NCBI GenBank assembly: GCA_000827205.1
Contig: KN832559.1
Location: forward strand, 1,462,148-1,526,147
Direction of reading: 5' to 3'
DNA from: Plicaturopsis crispa FD-325 SS-3
Taxonomy: Eukaryota > Basidiomycota > Agaricomycetes > Amylocorticiales > Amylocorticiaceae
Length of the DNA: 64,000 bases
A program made the position numbers and the translations under genes. Shown in pieces: positions 34,660-45,906 of this stretch. Below the pieces are notes generated by a model. That model was not told the origin of the DNA. It saw only the letters and a program-made list of their open reading frames with translations, and ran no database searches. How positions within the stretch are numbered: the first letter of the stretch is position 1; every line of letters begins with the position of its first letter.

Positions 34660-36524
34660 TTAAATGGGTTTACTCGCACTTCTGCCCTTCCCGCCTAGGG
34701 AAAGCGTGACGCCGCTTGAACTCTGCGAAGACCCCATCCTCCCTCTCCGACCAGCTGGCAGGGGCTCAAAGAAGTGCTTTTGATCGTAGTCCCACGTCGC
34801 GTACATCCGCGCGTCTGGCAAGGGCTTGGGTGCAGCGACCTCCTTCCCTTTGCCGTTCGGTTGGCCGTTCGAAGACGCGCCTTTGCCAAGCGTGGGAGTT
34901 CCCGCTGTTGCACCGCCCACATTCGCATTCCACTGTTAGAACGACGCGATGCTATTAATATTGAGGTCATGAGGGCTCTTAGACGTGCGAAGCTCACCGG
35001 CGCATTGACCCCAGGGCCATAAGTAAGCTTCTGGTTACCGCGATGTAGCACTGGGGGATGGTTTATACGAGTAGTACGCGTGTAGACAGACCCCTACACA
35101 CGATATGAGCGTCTGGTTCAGCAAGAAAGGGGAACGAACGTACGGGCAGAACATGACGAGCTAGCTCTGGGATCCGGGAAGGCTGCTGACTGATGAGGGG
35201 CGTAAGGCGTTCTTCAAACGATATTGACCTCGGCGGAGCAGAGGGCAAACCCGACTTCCGTTCCTTCTCTTCTTCCTTGTGCTTGCCCTCCGAACCCGTA
35301 GGCGGGAATGTGCCTATTGGGATTGGAAATGAAGGCCCAATGGGAGCGACCCGAGGTGGACATGGCGCAATACTGGAGAAAAGTGTATCGGGTGGCTCCC
35401 ATCGAGGTGAAGTTTCTGTCTGGCGTAGAAGAGCCATAGTGACCTTGTGTCGCGAAGGATTTGCAACATTGAGATTGGCCGGAGGTGGATGTGTGAGTAT
35501 ATGATGGTATGCGGCGATGAGAGCTGGTTGAGTTGGGGGTGTCGGGAGATTCGAGCGGGTTTGTAATGCATGGGAACGTGGAGGTGGCCCTGGAAGGTGC
35601 CATTCCGGCGTTGCTGAAAGTGTCGACTGCGAATATGGTACGGGTGTTAAATAATCGGAGGCCGATGTTGAAGGCAGTGTCTGTGGTTGAGGTAGTGGTA
35701 TTGGGGGCTCTTCCAGTTTCAAAGGAGGCGGCTGAAAGGGGGGAGGTGAATCGGAAATATGTGGTAAAGAGGAAGATGCGTCGCGGTCGCTTGGAAATGG
35801 GGGAAGGAAGTTAGGAATATGCGGAGGTGGGCGCCAACTAGACGTCCGCGCGCGCTTGCGCGCCGGGGATGATGGATTAGATATTGGAGATAAAGGCAGA
35901 GGCGGCGTGGATGGGGGTCGCAGCCCTGGTCCTTCCTCCTTGCGATCCATTGACGGTCTGCGCGACTGTGGAATGTCTATTTCCATGGCATTATCAACCG
36001 GCGGCAGTTCTTCCACCGCAAAATCGTCTGCTTCATCTTCCTCGTCATATGCGTCGCTGTCGTCTGAAGCTGTCTCGCTGGGCACGCGCGTGTATGTCAA
36101 GGGTATCGCGTCGTCGCGATCTTGCTTCAGTCCTTCGGCAAGGTGGGCTGCAAGAAATGACATCAAAATATGGGGTGCATGAGGCACGTCCCAACTGACC
36201 CTTGAGCTCGTTCAAGTCTTCCACCCTCCTTCCCGTATGTTGAGCGTACCGCCGCAACTCGTTGCCCTCCGAGCCACAATACTCGCTCAATTCCTCCAAG
36301 CTCACGCCCATTTCCTCTAGCGCAGAAGTGGCATCGTAAACGGTAAGTCCAGTTCTTCCAGCGTGCTGCGCGTATTTAGCACAGGTCGAAGACAAGAGTG
36401 TCAAGTAGCGAGACAGCAGGTCGGTAAGAACTAACGAGGCCTGCGACGACGAGCGAGAGAAGCCTTGTGCATGTAGGGTCTTGTAGGTAGCCGCCTCTGT
36501 TATTTTGTGAGCTGCAGCGTCCAT
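34660..36524 (-). CDS. TAF8-like histone-fold (bromodomain-associated) protein
   Basis: The N-terminus (ATG 36522-36524, MDAAAHKITEAATYKTLHAQ) leads into a Bromo_TP histone fold: SSSQASLVLTDLLSRYLTLL, CAKYAQHAGRTGLTVYDATS, ALEEMGVSLEEL. An acidic stretch follows, then PPPHIPNFLPPFPSD, which resembles the TAF8 C-terminal motif that binds TAF10 and other TFIID subunits, and a long Pro/Ser-rich part. Small last exons carry LTYGPGVNAPVEWNANVGG and DYDQKHFFEPLPAGRRGR with the stop at 34660-34662. Acts in the nucleus, likely in TFIID. TAF3 is the main alternative, as both have this fold; no PHD finger is seen. Divergent from the SRAP gene with 256 bp between starts. Confidence 0.7.
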
Positions 36525-36780
36525 GTATATGCAGAATTCGGATAGGTTTTCGGTCCTGTGCTGCTGCTGGTCGTGGTTGGTGGTGACGAGGGGCAAGTCG
36601 ATTCAAGCGCCGCTCAAAATCCACGAGCGCAACAGGGGCTTTCATGTTTACCCCGCGTTCAGCAATTTCATTTCGCCTCTCAGCATTCCTCTGACCGACC
36701 CAAAACTTTACAACGCGGAAACATTGGACTTGCTTTTACAAGACTATCGTGGTCGCTAAAAAGCTCGGAAAAGGCTTGCT
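36525..36780. promoter_or_regulatory. Bidirectional promoter between TAF8-like and SRAP genes
   Basis: The two start codons are 256 bp apart on opposite strands, so both promoters must lie here. No TATA box or named motif stands out. Confidence 0.5.
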
Positions 36781-38153
36781 ATGTGTGGTCGATATGCTCT
36801 TGGGTTATCAGTGAGTATCTCACTCCATGTCAAATAGTAAATCATTTCACGCCTCCTCGACACAGCACGATGAAATACAGAATCTCTCTGGATACACTAT
36901 CCACATACGGGACTGGGTAAACAGAGACCGATTCCGTCCGAGATACAACGTCGCACCCCGTTCTCATGCACCTGTCATTCGTCGTCGAAATCCACGAAAT
37001 GAGGGCGACGACTCTGCCGAGTTAATTCTCGACACTCTCAAATGGGGGCTTGTTCCACACTGGTCAAAGCATGAAGACAAATCGATGAACACAATAAATG
37101 CTCGCTCTGAGAACCTTATAGACGGCGGCGGCATGTGGGGGAGTATCAAAGGGAGGCGGAGATGTGCTGTAGTTTGCCAAGGGTGGGCTGTCAAAGTTTG
37201 AATGCGAATGCAAGGCACTAATGCATGACTAGGTACTACGAATGGCTGAAACGAGGGAACAGTAAGCTTCCTCACTTTGTGAGGCCCAAGACTGGAGGAG
37301 TCATGCTGCTCGCCGGCCTCTACGACGTCGCAAACATCGAAGGCAAGGACCGCGTGTTTCCGAATTTAAAGCCTTAACCTTACGACCGACTGTGAAGGTG
37401 CAAGCGAACCGCTTGAAACGTTCACGGTGGTGACGACGTCTGCAAACGAAGAATTTTCTTGGCTACATGATCGGCAGCCTGTGATTCTATCGACGCCAGA
37501 GGCCCTTGCGGAATGGCTCGATACATCATCTCAAGAATGGTCGGCGAACCTAGTAAAGCTGCTAGATCCATATCATGATGCAACTCATCCCCTTGAATGG
37601 TATGTATACACCCGAACTGATGGGGCTTATTTCCAAGCTGTGTCTAAATCCTCTGCCTTCAGTTATCAGGTCCCACAAGAGGTTGGGAGTGTCGGAAAAG
37701 AGTCCCCCACATTTGTTGAGCCGATCTCAACACGCAAGGACGGTATAGAGGCCATGTTCGCAAAGCAGAAGCAGACGCAAAACTCTCCCAAGAAAAAAGG
37801 GCTCCCTACTAGTCAAACCAAACGCAAACGTAGTGCCTCTCCCGTCGTGGTTGTTACCGATAGCAAGAAGCCTCAAGCAACATTCGCTCACGCCAAATTG
37901 CCGGCGAAGAAAACAAAGACTGAGGTTCAGATCGACGACGACGACGACGAGATCGTCTGCCTCGACGGACCTCCAACTCTCCGCAATAGCGACGCCAAGT
38001 TGCCATCAGTGAGCACTCTATTTTGATCGGTCAGGACAGTGAAACGGTTGACTTACCTGCTCTGCGGTACATAGTCACCTCCGACAGCGACTAAAATAAC
38101 CAATTTTTTCCCAGCCGTGTAGCAAGGAACCCGTGGATGCTAGTCCAGCATGA
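36781..38153 (+). CDS. HMCES: SRAP-domain abasic-site protein (HMCES/YedK family)
   Basis: SRAP proteins shield abasic sites in single-stranded DNA by forming a thiazolidine crosslink with Cys2. The start MCGRYALGLS gives the Cys2 after Met removal, and the first exon is only 30 nt. Other signatures are RPRYNVAPRSHAPVI, LKWGLVPHWSK, TINARSENL (Asn and Glu of the active site), GYYEWLKRG and the His region at SWLHDRQPVIL. A GC-AG intron at 37343-37397 joins IEG to ASEPLETFTVVTTSANEEF. A Lys/Ser-rich tail with DDDDEIVCLDG follows (possibly SUMO-interaction-like). The last exon, SPCSKEPVDASPA, ends at 38153; reading through the last intron instead would end at 38026. The conserved exon joins make this secure. 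Confidence 0.9.
37343..37397 (+). other. GC-AG intron in the SRAP gene
   Basis: The donor is GCAAGG instead of GT; the acceptor is GTGAAG. Only this 55-nt removal keeps the frame (GAA-G|GT-GCA) and restores the family sequence EGASEPLETFT. The intron itself contains an in-frame stop. Confidence 0.75.
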
Positions 38154-38918
38154 CCTGCACAATCTGCCAAGCGCCGTCAATTTCTTGAACGCTTCACTTC
38201 GGCGACACCCATCTGCTACCGACGCTCAAATGGCGATTACACCTGAAGCCGCGCCGCCCGCCCTCACTTTCCACGCCGCAACCGTCTCGACTGTCCTACC
38301 TGCTGTAGATGCCGAAGTCTCGCCGTCGACTCGGACTCGGACTCTAACAGAAACCATCAAAACAGCCCGGACAGACATTGCAGCCACCGTCATGGTGTGC
38401 GCGCGCAAGGGTTCCTCGCCAGAAACCTCTACCCATCATCTTCGAAAGCATTTGTTGCGTAACCTCCTGGACCATTTTCAACCGAGCTCGCTCTTCGCGA
38501 CGAGGTCGAGTCGAATGGAGCAGATTCCAGTCATCTTCGTTTCCGACCATTACTTATTAAGGGAGCGACCCAGTCAACTCTCAACGACGGTGGATAATTT
38601 GCGGACTCTCGGTGTATGCGTGTAGTCGTATTTACAATGAATCGTGATTACCACCTACAAAGTTGGAAGTTTTGCTTGTGATCAAAAGTCGTAAAACAAC
38701 GAAAGGATACGAGACGACACCTGCAAAGAGCGAATTATGCCAGTCCAATGACAATCACCAAATGAGTTATAACGGTGCACAGAACGGAGAAAGACTGTAT
38801 GCATAGAATAATAAGCATTAAATAGTAGGAACCCGCCAAATGAACGAAGATATACATGATGAATCCCGAGTGAAAGCAGAGAAGAAAAGCTCAATCCACA
38901 AGAAAGAAAGGTCAACGG
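38154..38918. other. Convergent intergenic region
   Basis: Lies between the SRAP and phosphatase 3' ends. A 162-codon plus-strand frame (38137-38625) is present but overlaps the SRAP stop and has no family resemblance; I treat it as chance. Confidence 0.5.
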
Positions 38919-41385
38919 TCAGGAGTATGCAGAGCTTTCGAGCCCCGCCTTGCTGACGCGGCGCATGGGCTGCAGCGTTGTCTCGTCCACAGGCGGGCGG
39001 CGCGCATGGCGATACCGCCCGGACGCGTCCTTGATCTCCATCTCGTTCTGTCCCGAGTCCACCGCGCGCGACGCGGACCCCCCAGCCGACACCGGCACCA
39101 TTGGCTCGCCCGTAAACCCTGGCGGAAGGCTCTCCCGCACATGCCCCTGGCGCCGGTTCCCCGCGGTGACGGCATAGTTCCCGGTCTGCCCGCTGTTGTG
39201 ATCGCCGTCGTCGTGGTCGTTGGACGAAGGCTTCACGACGCCGACAGATTTCCCGCCGAGCTCTTGTTCCTCGAAGGTCATGAGCTCGGAGACGAAGCCG
39301 ATGTTGGGCGAGATTCCCTTTCGACGCTCGAGGACGAAAGCATAGGCACGAGAAAGCGTCCAGTGGTTCGCATGGATGAGGTAGGCCATGACGGCGGTGA
39401 CCGAGCGGGACTTTCCCGCTTTACAATGGACGTACGTTGGCGCCGAATGTAGCCGCGCATCGTCTGAGGGCATATTCAACATCGAGAGCACGCTGAATTT
39501 GAGAAAGGGCATTCGACTTACCCAGAACTTCGCATGCCTCCCGAACACCACGCGTGATGTTATCTTCCTCGACAGTATCTCGCATGGGTATACGCACATA
39601 CCGATCGAAAGTATCCCTGAGATGGAGCCCTTGGTCATCATCGCATTCAATTGCGATGTTCAATATTCGTTTCACACCAAGCGCCTGCAATGCTTCGACG
39701 TGATCAGGGGTCGAAAGCTCTGGACCAAGATACAAGAAGTTGGGGAGGATGGTGGATATAGTAAACTCCGGGAAGGGTTCTTCGGTCGTGGGAGGTGCGT
39801 CTTCCGGACGGGCGGTCCGCGGAGAAGAGGGCACCGGCATCGGCGTTAGAGGGGTACGTGGAGAGGACGAGTGAGAATGGAGGTAATGGGAGGGAGAAGA
39901 CGATATGTAAAATTCGGTTTGGCTGTTGGCACTCTGTGAGGGTGTCCATCTAGCAGATCCTGGAGGTGAGTGACTGGAGTACGCAAGGTTGAGGTGTGAC
40001 GGTGAGTTGGGCTGGATAGCGGATGGAGGTACGGACAGGGTGGCTGATTTTGTGGGTACGGCTCGTAGTTGTAGTTTTGGGAGATTCAAGTTAAGACGTT
40101 CGGCAGAGCTGGTGTCTAGTCGATTCAAGCTTGGTACGCTTGGCCGGCGAGGTGGTGGGGGCCGACGGAAAGCGATTTGGGAGGGTGGTGGTGAGGGAGT
40201 AGAGTCCATGAGGTTTCCTGAATGCATGACAGAAGCCATCATGGGTATTGGCGAATGGCCTCTGCGTTCAATTTCAGGAAGCTGCTTCGATCGCGTGGCT
40301 GCGCCAGTGTCAAGCTGGAACAGGCCACTGCCCTTTCCATTATGTCCGGGCTGTTCGTCGCGTTGCATTTCGGAGTCAACTGCACCGTGTGTTAAGAGTT
40401 TGCGCATATGGTGGTCACGGCGCGCGGCTGCGATACCTCCCTTGAGGTAGTCAACACCGCCCTCCCCCACTAATGGCGCGCATACGTGTAACAACGCCCA
40501 AGCCGGTGAAAGCACGCTGTCTCTGTTTTTCTCGTCCATGTCCTCGTCGTAGACAATGACATCGCCATCCCAAGTCGTGCCATCAGGTCCCATCAATTCA
40601 TCCCATGATGCCTTGCCGTTTTCTGTCGTGATAAATTGGCGCAGAGCATCGAGGCTGGGGAGACCGCCTCCGGGTTTGCGGCAGCGTTTGAGAATAAGCG
40701 AGGGTATGGCTATGTTGACGCTGTGGCGTATATGAAAGGTGAGGTATGATGCCGGTGGGCGGGTATCGATGAGCATAGGCCGACTGGACGCACAGAGGCG
40801 GTCGAAGAGGGAAGATGGATCGAGGGCGCTTGGGACTCGCGGTGTAAGATCTGTAGGCGCGTCGAAAAAGGCAGTATTAGGTGTCTTATTTCCTACAAAA
40901 AACGCACTGGAAGGAGGTGATCGAAAGTCGGTAGTTGGGGTATAGTAGACACTGGAAGAAGCTGTGCTGGATGCGGGGCTCCCCGAGCTGTCTGATATTA
41001 CATCCCGCCACGAAGGACCAGGCGGGGAAAAGCTAGCGGATTTAACCTTGGGCAACGAATTGCTAGATTTTATTGGCCGCAAGCGCAAATTCTGCTTGAC
41101 GCTCCTGCGCAGCTCATCGAGGACAGCCAAGTCCTTGGAGAGTTCGTCTCCGTCCGAATCTGTGTCGAACCCGGCTATTATTGGAGAGTCCGAAGACCCA
41201 GATGACGGTGACGAGGACAAGTGCGCATTTTCGTTATCGTCCTCGTCTTGTACTTCCAACGGAGACTCGAGCTCGATCGCAATGTTCGGTGGGGCGTGTC
41301 TGGTGCTAATACCGAGAGACAGCGTGGGGGGTCGTAAGCGTTTTGGAGCGGTCATTGTCTGTGACTTTGCAGCCTCGGGGGACAT
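38919..41385 (-). CDS. Dual-specificity phosphatase with N-terminal rhodanese-like domain (MAPK phosphatase type)
   Basis: Two exons (41385-39522 and 39463-38919) join in frame over a 58-nt intron to give about 802 residues. The N-terminal third is Ser/Asp-rich, and residues about 190-340 form a rhodanese-like domain (MLIDTRPPASYLTFHIRHSV; WDGDVIVYDEDMD) that lacks a catalytic Cys at the loop, as in the MAPK-binding module of MAPK phosphatases. A long Ser/Pro linker follows. The DSP domain begins near residue 545 (ISTILPNFLYLGPELSTPDH) and has the P-loop YVHCKAGKSRSVTAVMAYLI with the HCx5R signature intact. It likely dephosphorylates a MAP kinase (Msg5/Pmp1-like role), by inference from architecture. 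Divergent from DEF1, with 412 bp between starts. Confidence 0.88.
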
Positions 41386-41797
41386 TTAAGAGGCCACGGC
41401 GAACCAGATAACGGACGGGGAGCGGAAATTTAGGTAGCAGAGGATATTGTGATGGGCTTTCAGTTGAGTCGGGCGAGGTCCAAGAGGCATAGCCCCTGTC
41501 CATAGTTCCGACTTCCGACTTCCATCGCATTTTCACCTCTTAAAAACTGGCGCTTCAAGATTTTTTATGCACAGTTACCGCTGTTGAACATTTATGGCCA
41601 CAGAAATGGCTACCATATAGACGTCAAAATGTATGCAGGAATCTGGTGTACATAGTTGGTAATTGAGAAGTAATTGAAACGCCACGGTAAGGCGTCAATA
41701 TCGACCATTTCAAAGTCCGCCGCGCACAGAGACGCGCGCAACGCAGCTTGCTTTCGACTTCACCGTTTTCCGTCTCCTCCCCGCCATTTTTTCCGCC
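41386..41797. promoter_or_regulatory. Divergent promoter region, DSP / DEF1
   Basis: Shared 412-bp upstream region of two oppositely oriented genes. It contains pyrimidine-rich stretches before the DEF1 start, as is common near fungal transcription starts. No specific binding site is claimed. Confidence 0.4.
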
Positions 41798-44700
41798 ATG
41801 TCGTACAAATCTTCCTCCTTCAGGGCCCAGCCGCACTCAGAGCAACCCGATAAATACCGCTCGCAGGCAAGACAACTCCAAGAACTCTTTCCCAGCTGGT
41901 CTAGCGACGGTACGTCTTTTTTTGAAAGGCATTTTTGCGGCGCGCCTTAACACGTATTGCGTTCATAAGACCTCCACTCTGTCCTCCTCGAAGTTGCTGG
42001 TGATGTTGAACTTGCTGCCACACGAATTAGCGAAGGTACGCCTTGCAGTATGTTTTTCCCCTGTCGTTTGCTGACGTTTTTGTGCAGGCCACGCAGAGCA
42101 GTGGGGTTCCGTCACTCGCAAAAAGGACAAGAAACAACCTACGTCTGTCCCTACTTCCTCTTCCAAAGAAGGACGAGGCGCTGGTGCAGGTGGGAGAGGT
42201 GGACGGGGCGGACGAGGCGGTCCCGGCAGAGGCGGTGCCGTTGGTACGCGTGGTCGGGGTGCGCCTGGCGGAGGTCGCGGAGGAGCGGTGCATCCAGCGA
42301 CAAACGGACGGCACACCCCATCTGGTAGCACGAATGGTACCGGCGCATGGGGCAGTCCTTCGCCCGCGGTAAACGGTGTAGCGCCAGACGCGGCCTCAAA
42401 GCCTGCCGAGGAAGGAGCTCCGTGGCCAGAGGAGACTCCCGCTGCTGCCGCACCTCCTGCTGAACCTGCTCCTTCTACCTCTGAGTCGGCAGCGGCTTCA
42501 GCCTGGGGCACAACTGCAAATGCTTCGACTTGGAGCGAGCCAGAAGTGAATGGCAAAACCTCCGCCTCGAAGCCGACAAAAACGCCTGCAACATCGAAGC
42601 TTTCGTGGGCGCAAATTGCACGGTACGTATTGTTAGTCTGAAATGTTTTTCGCTGCTGACATTTTTCTCCAGGCCTCAGGAAAAACCTACCCCTCTTCCT
42701 CCAGCCCCCGTCACAGCCCCACCCCCTGCATCTGCCCCCGCTGCATTTGAACCTACCCCCGTCCCTGAGCCCGAACCAGAAGCACCCCCTCAGACAAGCT
42801 GGGAAGAACCCACTACTGTGGAGCCAACGACATGGGAGGAAGATGCACAAGCGCAACCTGCAGATGTCTGGCCACCCTCCGCAGAGCCGGTTCAAGAAGC
42901 CGCGCCCGAGGAAACCTACCAACTACCCGAACCCTCGGAGCCTGAGCCACCAGCTCCCGCCCCCTCTGCCCTTCCCGCACAACTACAGCGACAGGCCCCA
43001 GCAGAGACAGCGCCTGAGCCAGCCAAACCACAATCACGACCAGCACCCGTTTCGCACCGTAGCAGTGCACGGTATAAGAATATCGATCAGCCGGTGGTCA
43101 TGCCGAGCTCGAACTATGGCGTAGGCCTTGAGAAGATTGGTATGCAATTTGGCAGTCTGAGCCTTGGAGGCGACAGTCTCGACTCCAGCTTGTAAGTCGA
43201 TTCTACGCATGCATGCAACGGAATATCATTGACACGCCTTTGCAGGGATGACGCGCCTGCGCCAGAACCGACCATATCCCGCGCGCCTGCGCCAGAACCC
43301 AGCGCACCCGAGCCACAACAATCTCCCATCGCGCCGGCGCAAACACACGAGCCCCAGCCGCCGGCCTCCATCTCGCCCAATGCACCCCACTCGTCTCTCA
43401 GCGTTGGATCTAGCCTCTTCCAGCAAAGTATCCCGCAGCAGCAGCAGCAATCTGTGCCCCAACCCCAGCACTCTCTGCCGTCCTCCGTATCCCAGCCAGC
43501 CATCCAGCCAGCGGCACCACCTCAAAGTGCTGCGACATCCTCGCCGATGCACCAGTTCGCGCAACAGCAGCAACAGCAACAGCTCGCGAACCACCATCAA
43601 CAGCAGCAACAGCAGCAGCCTCTGCAGAGCCAATCTCATCTGCATTCGCAGCAGCACCAGTATGCCCAGCACGGCCTCGCCTCGCACCTGGACCCTACGC
43701 AAGGACAGGCTCAGCAGACACCGCAGCATGCACCACAACCAACGCAGCCCCAGCAGCAGCAGGGCGGCATTGGGCACTCGTACTTCAGGCAGACGGAGGC
43801 GCCGTACTTCCACACGCCGACGCCACCCGCGGGACAGGTACAGGAGAGTCCGTACGGGGGTGGATTCGGTGGACAGCAGGCACAACACCAGCAGGCTCAG
43901 CCATCCCACCTTGGTGGGTTTGGAAGCCAGGATTATGGCTACAATGATGGCCAGAGGGTGTGTAGCTTATCCCCCCTCTTATTCGTTTTCTCAAGGCTAA
44001 TAAACTTTTAGGGCTTCTACGAATCGTACTCTCAGCAGTCTGGCTTCGGTGGCCGGAACCCGTTGGGTCACGATGACGTGAAGGGCCTGCCGGGAGCGCA
44101 ACAACCTCCCGTCAACACCGGGCTCCCTCCTCCCGCGAACTCACAATCGGCGCAGCACGGTCCCTCTCAAGGTGCTCCTGGACAGTCGCAACCCGCCGTC
44201 GGTGGCCAGGGCCCCCAGCAGCAGCCAGGTTACGCTCCTGTACCGTACTACTACCCCTACCAGCCGAATCAATACTACGGCTCTCCCTACAACTCCGGCT
44301 ACGGCGTGCCCCAGCCATTCGTCAAGTACCCAACGATGTTCCAGCCTGGACCTCCGGGACCTGGTTCTGCGCCTTCACCCGTTGCGAAGCAGGGCCCCGC
44401 CGCTGTGCAGCCTCAATCGAACCCGTACAGCCAGAGCCTGTACGGCCAACAGCACCCTTCGTCCGGGTACGAGGATGTCGGCTACCAGCAGCACCACAGC
44501 CAGCCCAGCGTCGGGAACAACCTGCCCTCGAACGACTACGGCAAGCACCAGCAGCAGCTCTACGGCGGCCACGGTGCGCAGGGCTTCATGGGTCTCGGGC
44601 AGGGCAACGGGCCCGCCGCCGGTCCGCCCATCGGCCAGCGGGCGGGCGGTGCCTCGCCCGAGGCGGCGTACAAGCCGTATGCGCCGAGCGTGAAGGATGT

Positions 44701-44944
44701 CGGCGCTGGCGTTGGTGGCGTCGCGCAGGCCGGGGTAGCGCAGGGCCGGGCGGGCGCGCAGCCGCCGCAGAGTGGGTACTATGGCGCGAATCGGTTCGCG
44801 TCGAGTGTGACGGCGGGGCCGCAGGCACAGCAGGGCCAGCAGCAGGGCCAGGGCCCGCAGGGGCATGTGGGCTATCCGCAGGGCCAGTCGGACGGGGGCT
44901 TCTACTCGTACCAGCCGAGGCAGCAGCAGGGGTATTGGCAGTGA
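41798..44944 (+). CDS. DEF1: DEF1-like CUE-domain protein (RNA polymerase II degradation factor)
   Basis: In yeast Def1 promotes ubiquitylation and removal of stalled RNA polymerase II and shuttles to the nucleus after processing. The start MSYKSSSFRAQPHSEQPDKY (ATG 41798-41800) precedes a CUE-like ubiquitin-binding domain spread over three exons (QLQELFPSWSSDDLHSVLLE; VAGDVELAATRISEGHAEQW). An RGG-rich block (GRGAGAGGRGGRGGRGGPG), a Pro/Glu-rich middle and a long Gln-rich, prion-like tail follow, with repeats of QQQ, the YGSPYNSGYG type and a terminal GYW; stop 44942-44944. Introns near 41915, 42038, 42623, 43195 and 43958 all keep frame. Architecture (CUE plus poly-Q tail) is the basis of the call; low-complexity regions carry little evidence. 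Confidence 0.8.
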
Positions 44945-45368
44945 TTGCGAATTGAATAGCGGACACATCGTTGGCGCGTTTCAACACTCTCGTGGCCTGA
45001 TTCTTGGATGACGTTTTCCTCTCTCCCCACCTCTCTCGTCTATATGTTCCTTGCTCGTCCATATTGTCATGTGTGTCGGCTCACATTTTCTCCTCTATCA
45101 GTTTCTGTGTTTTGTTTTCATTTTTTTCGTTTTCGTTTTTGCTCGTATCATACAACTCCTCTCATTCTCATTCAACCATCGTGTACGCCTATCGACATTG
45201 TGGGCCTTTGGCCGAGACGACAAAATGATGACACTAGTCTTCTGCACATGATTATGGTGGCCGTCTTTGAGACGTTGAGAGCGTGCAGTTTGAACTGACC
45301 GGTGTAAATCAGCCACTTGAGCCAGTGAGCACTTTGTGGGGTGCGCCACCGTGACTAGTACTATAGCG

Positions 45369-45399
45369 TGATTTGTCAGCTTATCGCGAGCGTTGAGTC
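45369..45399 (+). repeat. 31-nt inverted repeat member, left of the NmrA-SDR cluster
   Basis: Perfect reverse complement of 51866-51896. It begins TGATTTGTCAGCTTATCGCG. Similarity does not extend beyond these bases. Confidence 0.9.
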
Positions 45400-45712
45400 C
45401 GTTACATGTCATTGATTGTCAGACGTGCCACCATGGTGCCACCGTTTGGCATCGATTCATCATGCTCTGGTCATATCCAGCTCGAGAACAATATTAATTA
45501 TAAAGCGGATCCCATGGCCTTGAACAACAACACTTCACGCATGATGCCCCCGCAAATTGTGCCATCGAGGGCCTTGTTTTGCTGACTACACGCTCGCCGG
45601 TGTCTGGTAAGCACCCAATTTTCTATATATATGATTATTTGTAATGCAAACTCGGGGATGTTGCTTATAAAGCTCGCATTTCTCTCTGCGAGTTGGGTCA
45701 AGGAGTGGACGT

Positions 45713-45860
45713 ATGCACCATCCTGCTGCACTTCCATTGTCGTTTGTCATGCAAATGCTTACAGATATTTCTGTAGTGCAGATGCCGTCGCGTTCATGAA
45801 GCTATCATAGCGACTATACGCCCGACATACTTATATGTAGCAGTGAATCCGAATCTGGAT
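45713..45860 (+). promoter_or_regulatory. Upstream region shared by the NmrA-SDR paralogs (copy 1)
   Basis: Blocks of identity with about 48245-48370 include CGTTTGTCATGC, TGCTTACAGAT and a TATATGTAGC/TATACGTAGC element followed by GTGAGTCC or GTGAATCC. Their order and spacing to the ATG are similar, so the duplication carried the promoter. The TATA-containing element (TTATATGTAG, about 45830) is a candidate core promoter. Confidence 0.55.
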
Positions 45861-45906
45861 TTAATATCTTGCCCCACCTCCTACATTTCAGCAGTGAACT
45901 GAAATT

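Larger units (their letters stand above)
44945..45906. other. Intergenic region, DEF1 3' side to NmrA-SDR copy 1
   Basis: The first 250 bp are T/C-rich (3' UTR-like). At 45369-45399 lies a 31-nt sequence found inverted at 51866-51896. The last 190 bp resemble the upstream region of copy 2. No gene is supported. Confidence 0.6.

Noticed and set aside
38137-38625. 162-codon plus-strand frame after the SRAP gene
   Set aside because: It overlaps the SRAP last exon in another frame, and its composition looks like random sequence.
41963-42922. 319-codon minus-strand frame under DEF1
   Set aside because: It is a shadow of the Gly/Pro-rich DEF1 exons and crosses their introns.
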